This document shows positions 12,682 to 23,200 of a stretch of DNA of 64,000 bases, one piece after another. The position numbers and the translations under genes are program-made. Under the pieces are notes generated by a model. That model was not told the origin of the DNA and did not search any database. It saw nothing but the letters and a program-made list of their open reading frames with translations. Where the stretch lies: the NCBI GenBank assembly GCA_963965975.1, contig OZ014420.1, positions 770,001 through 834,000 on the forward strand. The letters are read 5' to 3'. This DNA comes from Xestospongia bergquistia. Taxonomy: Eukaryota; Porifera; Demospongiae; Haplosclerida; Petrosiidae. Each line of letters starts with the position of its first letter. Positions within the stretch are counted from its first letter, which is position 1.

Positions 12682-15504
12682 ATGAAAGTAGTTCTTCTTC
12701 TCTTCATTGGTCTACTTACTGAGCTCCTCCCATCTCATGGACAAAAATCAGGAGACATGGCCAAAAAGTCTGCTGACCGTTCTAAGGATATTCAACAATC
12801 TCTCTATGCTGTCTTGCGTACAATGGCTTTACCTGATGGTGCAGTTAAAAAAGGCACACCAGTATCTCAGCGATTTGTACTACAGGTAAGTATATGTAGC
12901 AACAGAAAAAGATCTAGTCGAATTGTACAGTTCTTGACTGCAATGAAAAGAACATGACCATAAGTCTAGAAGCCACATATCTGCAGATTTGTGTAATATA
13001 TGTAACAATACAGCATAGAAAATATGTTTGAATGTTATACAATGTTAAGGTTTAGAGTTTGGGATTATACCATGCCTAATGTATTAACCAGGTTCCTGGT
13101 AAACTACTAAATCCATTGGACTATGACCCTACTAATTACTCTGAGGATGCAACCCAACAACGTTTCACTGCCTTTATACCACCAAAAATAGAAGAAGTAA
13201 GAAACAGAAAAAATTAATATAACAAACTATGATAATGTTTTGTCTCACTAGAACATGTTTCGTCTAACTGATGTTGTTCCAGTAGCTAATCCAATGCAAG
13301 GGGGAGAGACAGGAGAGTCCTTCATGGACATGTATGAGGCAGTCCTCAACCAACTTGATGTTCGTGGCTTTGACAAGAAGACACAAGAAGACCGTAATCG
13401 CTATCGAAAAGCTATCGATTATCTTGCAGAACCAGTCAATGATCCAGAAGACCTTACTAGAAATGCAACACGTCTAGATTTGTATACTCGACTTCAATCT
13501 AGGCAAGAGACATATTTTTTAATATCTTTACATACTATTTATTAGATATCATTCCTTTTACTTATATATTGCTACTCTTGTAGGTATAACGAGGTTCGTT
13601 TAAAGATGGAAGATAAGATCAAGGAGGTCAGAGACAAATATGAAGATGATCCTGTGGAGTATCAGGTGTGGTTCCAAACACACTATCCACCACTCTATGC
13701 AGAAGTAGAGAATGCTTACACTGAATGGCTTGTGTTTGGAGAGAAAGATTTAGTTGAGTTATATAAAGCGTTCTTAGATGTTGAGTCACAAGGTGTCGAT
13801 TTGGAAGAAGCTAGAATGTCACTTCGTTCGAGTGGAAAGGTAACATTGGATCGTTCATCAACTGTTTATCCTGTTTATTTTGAGCCTTCAAACTGGTACG
13901 AATACCTACGTACTAAGTAAGTGACTTTACGCTGTATAATAGATATAAAATATTACAAGAGTTTTTTGACATCAATATTGAAGAATTTATTAACAAGTGT
14001 AGTGTGTATCTATGTGCTGCTTACTTGCTAAGTCATTTCTTCAATAATTCTTTCTGTATATTCAACATATATTAATAGTCATAATTATGTGATCCTCATA
14101 GAGATGAACCATTAACTAGAGAACAGATACAGATCAAAATTGGAGATATTGAAGCACGCTTAGCTACTCTTGAGAGCATGAAAGGCACAGAGACATCTGG
14201 TGACGCAAACGCCTTTATTGAGAAGTTGGAAGGAGATGAAGAGGAAACAAAAAATCAGTTAGATGAAGCAACAACTGGTTTGGATGAAAAAAGACTTGCT
14301 TGTATGAAAGCCACTGAGGAAAAAGCAGAGGATAAGAACACGATTTGTCAGGAATACAGGTATAGTTCTTGCACGATAGATAGGAAGGAGAATCCTTTAG
14401 ATCAGATTATCAAGTGAGAAATTTTTTGTGTTCTTTGGTATTTATAGAGATAGTCAGAACCAAGTGACTTCTTTGTCAACTAAATTTGCCAGCAAAAAAG
14501 CTAAAGCAGATAATGCTCGATTTCAACTTCGTTCTGATGATGAATCCAAAAAGAGTCTTGATGGTCTTATTTCAAACTTGAATGTCCAGAAAAGTAATCT
14601 GGAAAAATTGTTGGAAAATGCTGAAACGTAAATCAGTATTCATTTTGTATAATATATTATTGGAAATAGGAGATCACTTAAATATTTTTCTTTATACATT
14701 TTGTTACAGTACTGTTCCAGATGTTCCTGCAGTCACTGGTGATAATGACACTCAAGATTTCCAGGCTGGATGGATGGAATTTTCTTTTGAGTCAGCTGCT
14801 AGGAGTAAGAAGGTTGACAAATCAGCTAAGTCTTATGCTGCATCACTGAGTTTTTCCGCCTCAGGAGTTGGCTGGGGTGTATCAGGTAATGTAGTATATC
14901 ATAAATTACTTTGATTGTCTTTTTGTGTTTCTCAGGAGGAGCAAGCTATTCAAGAGCTGAGCAAAAATTTGCTCAAAAAATTAGTAATTCAGACATTAAG
15001 ATAAGTGCTAAAATTCTTAAAGTGTCTATTAAACGACCATGGTTTAAGACCTCACTGTTCAAATCTAATCAATTTCAAATGGTAAGTTTCTAACCATAGC
15101 TGAAGGAAGTTTTCACATTTATTTAGCGCTATAATCAGAAGGTTTCTCCAGGACCCATGGATGAAGTGGAACTCATTAAAATACTTCAAAGCCGGTCTAA
15201 AAGTTATCTCATGCCACAATTTGTTAATGCTTTTCTTCTTGCTAAAGATGTTTCCTTAGAGTTTAGAGGTGTTGACTCTTCTGTACAAAGCCGAGCACTT
15301 CAGGAAAGTGCTAGCGCTCACATGTCAGGTAACTATGGTCCATTCAGTGCATCAGCTTCTTTTAATTATGGTAAATCTGAAAGTCACATGCAGGCTGAGT
15401 CCACAGCTGATGGTTTGCGTATTAAAATCCCGGGAGCTCAATTGATTGGTTACTACGTGACTGTGTTGCCATGCTTTCCTAAAAATCTATGTCCTTCCAA
15501 GTAA
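12682..15504 (+). CDS. Secreted coiled-coil protein of an uncharacterised family (YGPFS / RPW domain), 9 exons
   Basis: Nine exons join in frame to 676 residues: 12682-12885, 13092-13196, 13252-13502, 13584-13916, 14102-14359, 14448-14627, 14710-14885, 14936-15081, 15127-15504. The N-terminus is a clear signal peptide (MKVVLLLFIGLLTELLPSHG). Next come a charged helical region and a Lys/Glu-rich coiled coil (about residues 300-440). The C-terminal domain is rich in Ser/Ala/Gly and holds KRPWFKTSLF, VSPGP, YLMPQFVNAFLLAKDV, YGPFSASASF and PGAQLIGY. The same motif order recurs in the minus-strand gene at 62745-64000, so this is a family. From memory, similar uncharacterised proteins occur in fungi and bacteria; I could not check this. 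Function is unknown; the alternating Ser/Gly segments hint at beta structure, which is only an inference. The 3' end converges on PUS10 with about 100 bp between them. Confidence 0.85.
13503..13583 (+). other. GC-AG intron
   Basis: Frame continuity across tctag|gcaaga ... ttgtag|gtataac requires a GC donor; no GT donor nearby keeps the frame (Arg split as ag|g). This is a minority splice class. Confidence 0.75.
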
Positions 15505-15605
15505 CTCCTTATTTTGAGGGCAATACAACATTAATTTGAATATAAAATATACTTTATTATTATTATTATTATATTAGTTACTGGTTATTAATAATTATTA
15601 AAAAT

Positions 15606-17051
15606 TTAAGGCGGCCATTCCACTTGAATGTCAGTAACATCAAGAGCTATAATGTCCACTGTATGACCCATTAATTTACAGAGGTTAGGAACAGTCCTAC
15701 CAAAGTCTCCATGAACAAATTCTTTGACATAAGTACCTGCTTGAGTCGAGAGTTCCAGCTGGAAATTATGAGAATCAATGTAGTTTGATTTCATTGTATG
15801 TATGGTTCTTTCTCGTGTTGCTAAGGCACGACGATGTAGGACACGAATTGGCGTCTTTTGAGCAATTTTTAAGTCCTGGAAATTGTCTAGAAAGTTCAGT
15901 GTTTCAGGAGTAATTGGTTCACTACTCCAAATAAGAGCAGAGTAATATTTCTTTTTTTCTTCTTCGCCAATTTTTATAATATCTCCAGCTTTACGATCCA
16001 CCATTTTGAGGCTATTTACAGCAATATCTTTAGTACTTGTATTAATAGCCGTCTCTAGTTCTTTACATTTATCATCACCAAAATCCAACTCTCTTGGGTT
16101 GATTATTTCCAGCATAAACGGGCGTCCTGAGCCAAGCATACGAACATCGACATCTTCTCTCCCAGATGATGCAAATCGTACTACATTAGGTCTCACCATT
16201 GGTAAGAGTTGATCATACATCAATTCTTCTACAGATGTTTCGGCCTTTTTAACTCCACCCACAACCCAAGGGGTCTGACTGAGAGACCGTGAATACTTGT
16301 TATAACGTCCAGCTAAAAAGAATGGTTCATGAATACTACTGACCTCTATTGTGCAATAGTGACATAATGATTGAAGTGGCAGAAGCTTTGCTGTCTCTAA
16401 CTGTTCTAGTGTTGCTTCTTTTAATGCTCTTTGAACTGATTCTTGAGTAAGTACAAAGTCTCGAGATCTTCGCTTACCCTTTTGTTTTTTAACAGGTACT
16501 ATAGTTTTAACATAACTTTTATAGACTGTGTCAGTTTCTTCATGATTAAGCATTAGAGAAATTTGAAATGGAGAGGTCGTTTGTTGTTTAATATTCAGCC
16601 GAGACTCTATAGCTTTTGAAATACTAACTTTAAGCGAGTTTTTAACAAAATGAAATAAAAATTCTTTTGTCTCAGCTTTGTTCTTTGCATTTGACAACCA
16701 CAGCTCAATAATGCCTTGATGCATTACAAGAGAAGGTGGTATACCGACGCAAAATTGAAATGTTTTCAAACCATTGTATTTTTCATTCGAGAGATGCTGT
16801 ATTACGTGGTCTATCAATTTTTGCTGATAGCTTGAATCTAAAATATCCAGACAGTACTGACAATGTACAGTACTACCTTCTTGTTTAAGTCGTTTCAAAG
16901 GTGGAGAGTCTATGTCACCTTCAGTTCTGTCTCTCTCGTCTGGATCTACTACTGATGTTTGTATATCTTCAGCTGAGCTATCATTTAGACATTGTTTCAA
17001 TACTGCAAAACAATTGGAACAGAGATGGTCTTTGCTCCATGAAGTGCTCAT
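15606..17051 (-). CDS. PUS10: tRNA pseudouridine synthase PUS10, intronless
   Basis: Pseudouridine synthase that modifies tRNA uridines 54/55 in archaea and animals (family knowledge). A single uninterrupted 481-codon frame starts at ATG 17051; the longer open frame upstream has only TTG codons. N-terminal zinc-binding pairs CSNC and CQYC are visible, with a THUMP-like region after them. The catalytic core holds GRYNKYSRSLSQTPW and SGREDVDVRMLGSGRPF, the latter with the catalytic Asp. The C-terminus has LKIAQKTPIRVLHRR and TQAGTYVKEFVHGDFGRT, both typical of PUS10. Length is slightly below the 529 residues of the human protein. It is intronless although its neighbours are intron-rich, which may reflect retroposition or ancestral intron loss. 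It is divergent from KHDC4 and convergent with the upstream secreted gene. Confidence 0.97.
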   Translation of the reverse strand: MSTSWSKDHLCSNCFAVLKQCLNDSSAEDIQTSVVDPDERDRTEGDIDSPPLKRLKQEGSTVHCQYCLDILDSSYQQKLIDHVIQHLSNEKYNGLKTFQFCVGIPPSLVMHQGIIELWLSNAKNKAETKEFLFHFVKNSLKVSISKAIESRLNIKQQTTSPFQISLMLNHEETDTVYKSYVKTIVPVKKQKGKRRSRDFVLTQESVQRALKEATLEQLETAKLLPLQSLCHYCTIEVSSIHEPFFLAGRYNKYSRSLSQTPWVVGGVKKAETSVEELMYDQLLPMVRPNVVRFASSGREDVDVRMLGSGRPFMLEIINPRELDFGDDKCKELETAINTSTKDIAVNSLKMVDRKAGDIIKIGEEEKKKYYSALIWSSEPITPETLNFLDNFQDLKIAQKTPIRVLHRRALATRERTIHTMKSNYIDSHNFQLELSTQAGTYVKEFVHGDFGRTVPNLCKLMGHTVDIIALDVTDIQVEWPP

Positions 17052-17215
17052 GTTGGAAGTCAACAACGGGTTAAGTTATTAATGAAATTTTAATAACTAT
17101 AAGGTGTACGAAAATATCCGAATCTTATATGCTCCATGACACAAGGTAAGGTGTTTGCACTTTGTTGAATAACGATTATACATACTTTAGACGTCTTTTA
17201 GGTAAATCTATATAT
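17052..17215. promoter_or_regulatory. Short divergent promoter region between PUS10 and KHDC4
   Basis: Only about 165 bp separate the two start codons on opposite strands, so the core promoters and 5' UTRs must be shared or overlap. No TATA box or other element can be assigned with confidence. Confidence 0.5.
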
Positions 17216-20200
17216 ATGGAAACCAATAGAAAGAAGAAACGATTATCAAAATGGGATCAACCTGCTCCCGAAGACAATACCCAGATCTCCTCTGATAAAG
17301 TGGATGCTAGTGTGTCTGCAGCTGCTGCAGCCGCTCGTATTAATGCCATGTTAGAAGCACAAGGAAAACTAGTTAAACCAGTAAGTCTGGTTTAACAAGT
17401 CATGCCCTTTGATTGTGTCATTAATTTCATCCTATAGCCTGTACCAACTGGACAGTTGTCTAATCCTATTTCTTCACTAAGTACCCCAGGAAATGTCGCT
17501 ATGGAAACAGTTCCTCCAGCTGAGATTGAAATTAATGATTCTGAGGCACGGTGGGTGGAGTTTATTTAATTATGTTCCTTTCATTAATCATTACATTATT
17601 ATAATTAGAGGTACATTAACAAAAGGACCTATCCTTAGTGATATCAATAAAGCTACGGGGGCGTATGTGTCTGTTCGTGGTCGCTTTATGACACCTGAAG
17701 AGAAAGCAAAGAGCACAGCAGAGTAAGACAATAAAATACTATTATCTGATTGGTCAGTTGTGTATGATTAATGAAAGATGGAAAAGTCCATTTATCCTAT
17801 CTATCTATCTATCTATCAATCTATTCATTCACTGTCCATTTTTCATCCATTCATCTATCTGAAAGTGTTCTCTCAAAATATGTCAATGAATTTTCAAGTT
17901 ACAAATTTTGTTCCTTTTTTCAGTGATCGTCCATTATATCTTCATATTCAAGGTCCCAATCAAGCTTACATTAATGGTATATTGTATTGCTATCATTATC
18001 TGTTACCATGACTACCGACTTATATAGCTGCTGTACAGAAAATTAGAACAATAATATATGAGGCTGAGACTGGAACGTCTCTTACCACTACAACTCAAGG
18101 GACTATACCAGCTGGAGTAAGTTAATGTTTGTTTATTTGTTTATTGTTGTTGTTTACTCGTCCTAATTATCATTTAACTTGGTAGTTATAACGATTAAAT
18201 ATTATTTTATTTGGACTTCAGTTTGGTTCATATATAATAATGTATTCTTGTAGCATCATTACGTTCAAGACAAAGTATACGTTGGTATTGAAGAACCTCA
18301 TGAAGATTTTAAACTAACTAATAAGCTCCAAGGACCTGAGGTCAATTGTCCACTTTCATATTTAACTGTCCATAGTTCACTCATGCATCTATTTTCGTAT
18401 CTATTTGTCTATTTAGGGTTCTTTTTTAGCTCATATTGCTTCAACCACTGGAGCCAAAGTCTTCTTAAGGGGGCGTGGCTCTGGATACTTGGAACCCACT
18501 TCAGGTCGTGAGTCGTTTGAAGCATTGTACATTTACATAAGGTAATAATGAAAATGGTTACATAATAATACATGAGGTTGTTGTTCATTGGAAGTCATCA
18601 AAATGCCGATGGATTAAAGTCTGCTAGGAAGCTATGTGAGAATCTAATAGAACATGTGAGTGTTTATCACATGAGCATCGTGTGAGGATCATGTGCGAGT
18701 CATATGATTATTTATATGGTTCATCTCATACCTTTATACTATTGTAATAGCAATTTCCTATTTTGTATTTGATTATGTATCCATTTTGTTGAACTGTATG
18801 TCCATTTCATCAAATTATGTATCCATTTTGTTGAACTGTATGTCCATTTCATCAAATTATGTATCCATTTTGCTGAACTGTATGTCCATTTCATCAAATT
18901 ATGCATCAATTTTGTTGGAGTATACATTTATTTCTTTCTTCTATTCTAACAGGTTAAACAAGATCATCAAGTATTTATACAATCTAAATTTGGTCATCCT
19001 CCTCCTCCTCCTCCTTTGCCACCCCACTTAGGGGAACCACCTCAAGGTATGAAAGAAAATTAATGGCATTGAATGATAATTAACTCTATTAAAACTTTAA
19101 TTACAGGATATTCTCCATATTATCAGGTATGAAGTGTTTGTTTTAATTCATTATACAAATTATTTATGTCATTTGTAGAATCCATATGGTCCTCCACAGC
19201 CCCAGCCACCTCCCCAAGTGCATCCCCACATGCATCACTTACCTCCTACACATCTCCCCCCCGGCCAGGTGATCACACCATTATTTCTTCCCACGACATC
19301 AAATTTGATCCAGCTGTCTATTTTTTACCTTATAAGGGTGTAGCTCCGCCCCCTAATTTCCCACAGATCATGCCCCGTGGACCACATGTACCTCCTCCAC
19401 ACATTTCAGAAAATCATTACTACGATCCAAGCCCTTATCCTCCTGGCTTCAGAGGACCTCCTCCTTTACCTCACGGTATGATTGGTCCTCTTCCTACCTT
19501 TCCTCCTCCCCCTTTAGTTGGACCAGAACGCCCCTTTCCACATGGAGCTCCACCTCCTCCTAATGTAGGACCTGTTGGAGCTCCACCCCCTCCTAACATA
19601 GGAGCTTCTAATATAGGGCCTGTTGGAACTCCACCCCCATCTAACATAGGAGCTCCACCCCCTCCTAATATAAGACCGGGTGTAGGAGTTCCACCCCCTT
19701 CTAACCTAGGAGCCCCACCTTCTCATTATAACATTGACACAGTGAGTTATCCAATGAAAAAATTAATTTATTAATTGTTATATTTTTAGCCATTACATCA
19801 AGAGGTACCTCCAAAGATGTATATAGAAGATATGTCATACCATCAGCTGTAAGTAATAAAGTGAAAGGATTGGAATACTGGTATATATCATATACCTATG
19901 TGTATCTATTGTAATTCTAGTCCTTGTAACAATGCTGGTAATGTTGCTCTTCCTAAGAGAAAATTTACTGAGAAAGTATGTTTAATTATGTAATTGTTAT
20001 ATGATGTGTTTGTGGTTAGCATCAATTAATTTTTTTCAATTTTATAAGTATTATTAATAGTTCAATTTTATTGCCTACATCAACATGTTGATTCTACTAT
20101 TAAAATCTATTATCTTTGTCTCTCTTTAGATAAAGGAGACAGAGAAGTCTGACAACAGTAATCCCACATCAAGTTATGTAAGTTACCTTGTTTCAGTTAC

Positions 20201-23200
20201 ACTTTGTATCATAGTATCTTGTTACTCTGTTATGTAAGAGTATAATTAAATATTATGCAACATGTCCTCACATGCTAATAGTCTCTGTCTCTGCGGATAC
20301 TGGAGTAATATTCTTTAATAATAATAATTATATTTTTTGAATATAAAGGTTATTTAGTTAGGCGGGTGGAGTGACCGGTCTATTTGTAATAGTAATGTGA
20401 TCTATGTTGTTAGGATTCTAGTGATTTTTGTGGATTTAATTTTAGACACACCTTGTGATCTGATGTGGTACCGATAAATATCCCTATTTTACTTGGAATT
20501 TGCTAATAAGTCTTCTGGAAATTGGAGACCATCGTTATTAGAATAATAGTATTGTTTTTTTAGTAAAATACAAATTGATCATTGTTCAATATGTAATTGA
20601 TATACATATTGTTATTGTACAGTAACTAGTTTTAACTGATAAAAGATTCTACATGTGCACCTGGATTCTTAAAAAACTTGTATATTATGAAGACACAAGT
20701 TATTGAATTGTATTATATGAATTGACTACATGTAATTTGTTATGTAAATAGAGTAACTCTCTATAGTGAATAGAGTCTCTTTGATCTTTACTTTGTGTTT
20801 GGTAACAAGACTACAATATATATCATATAAGTGAACTTAATAACAATGAACTGTTTAACAAAATTTTATTGTTAGTAAAGTATGTTGTAGTAATATTGTT
20901 GTTTATAGCCTGTCAATAAATAAAATGAACCAGATACATGTATAAAAAACAGACTGTCATTACATATGATTATAATGAATATTGTCATGGCAACACAGTT
21001 ACCATGACAACATTCATTATAATTCACCAGCTCTGTTTTACCACATGCCATTTTTTAGAGTGTTACTGAAATCACGTGCTGAAGGTATTGCTTCATGAAC
21101 TATAGCTCCTGTTTAGTAGGTGTGGCACAGGTTATATCATAAGTAATTTTGTGGCCCAGGAAAGAGAGAGAGAGAGGGAGAGAGTAGTATACACACCTAT
21201 TAATAAGGTTGTTATATAATAGATATTAGTTAATGAAATCAGTCCATTATCCTTGTGGTGACATGCTGTTTCATGCATAATATGTAATTAAATACTTAAT
21301 GTAATTATCAAATGAAATAAATTAAAGTACTATAATTGAATTGTATCTGGCCATCAATCACCACAACATGTAGTGGTGTACTACATTGAAGTGTATTGAA
21401 TTAATATTGTCAATAGCTGACTTCATTCTAATTATCATTGGTTACCATGACAATTTTCCTAAGTAGTCCATTTCTCCTTCCCACAAGAACCCTTGTACTT
21501 TCATCCCTCCTCTGTCCAGGTGTTTTGTGGAGCATTACCAACCACAATAATTATGCTGGTTGTAACAATAGTCGTGCATTTTATCATTTTATTGTAGTAA
21601 GTATATATTAGATGTTCTTTACCAATTAGTTGCCATGGTAATATAATGAGACCAATTAAAGTGTTTGGTCCCATTGGGATTTATGTCACTGTGTTAATTA
21701 TATGAGTGGTTTGTGGCGGACTAGGAGTAGCCTGCGGCCACCGAACGGGAAGATATGATGGATGGATGAATGGAAAGAGGTAGATGGATTATAAAATTGA
21801 TCTAGGTAGGGACTTTTTCTAAATGAAGTAGGATGTTACTTATATGATATTATCTAAAATGTTATTTGATTTTCCAATACTCAATTATTTAGTTATTCAA
21901 TTCTTTTTAGTATGTTCTCTCTTATCGTGTTCAACATACCACTACTTGTACCTCAATTACTCTAATAATACATACGCTAACTAGTTACATGGCCACAAAT
22001 TTATATTTTAAATTTCTATAATACTACTGACAAGATATATGTCTTGTGGATATAATGAGTGTTAATTGGCTTAAAATAATTTGTTGTGACTGCAGGCCAG
22101 GCTTCCTTTTAGTAATTCCTTTGTCTACAACATACTTTAAATAATAGCTTGTATTATAAATATTTACTATACAAGAACCCAACAAGTTATTAACTCAGTT
22201 TTTTATAACTTAATATTATTTGTTTTGTCTTAAAATCTCTATTTATAAGTAATTTAATATAAAGTTCAATTTTTTACTATTGTTTATTTATAGATTAATT
22301 AACTAACTCACTGATAACTTGAATAATATGTAATTGTTATATTAACAACTTCAATAGTTCACACCAAGTCTCAGACCCAAACTCTATAAACTGAGCATGA
22401 GACTTAGTCCAGTATAAAGCTGATGTACAGTCTCTCAACATTCCTAATTCACAATGACCACTTAATAATAGTATCCATTTTTATTTATTAATTTCCTAGT
22501 CTACCTTTTCCAATGGCAAATACACAGGAAGAAATGAACTACATCAAGTTGAAGTATCACGGAATCAAAAGACAGCAAGCAAAGTAGCAGAAGAAGATGA
22601 CAAAAAGGAGAAAAATAAAGACTTTGATCTGATGCCCCCACCTTCTTTGCCTTTAAAAGGAGGGCCTGCCACTACCAGCACCATTGGTAATATGTCACCT
22701 TCTTCTCTACCCACACCTAGAACTGGTAAGAGCTAAAATAAGTATTACCTCTAGACTAATGAATATCAGTACTTACCACAGTGATAAAGATAACTACCAT
22801 TAGTAAGCTCTAGATTAGTAAACATTAGTACTTACCACAATGACCTAGAATAGCTACCATTAGTAAGCTCTAGATTAGTGAACATCAGTACTTACCACAA
22901 TGACCTAGAATAGCTACCATTAGTAAGCTCTAGACTAGTAAAATTAGTACTTACCACAATGACCTAGAATAGCTACCATTAGTACTTACCATAGTGACCT
23001 AGAATAGCTAGACTAGTAAACATTAGTACTTACCATAGTGACCTAGGATAGCTACCATTAATAAGCTCTAGACTGGTAAACATCATTACTTACCACAGTG
23101 ACCTAGGATAGTTAACATTATTAACCTCCAGACTAGTGAACATCCTTACCACAGTGACCTAGGATAGATACCATTGTTAACCTCAAACTAGTAAACATCA

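Noticed and set aside
16006-16212. Plus-strand ORF with signal-like start
   Set aside because: Fully antisense to the conserved PUS10 catalytic region.
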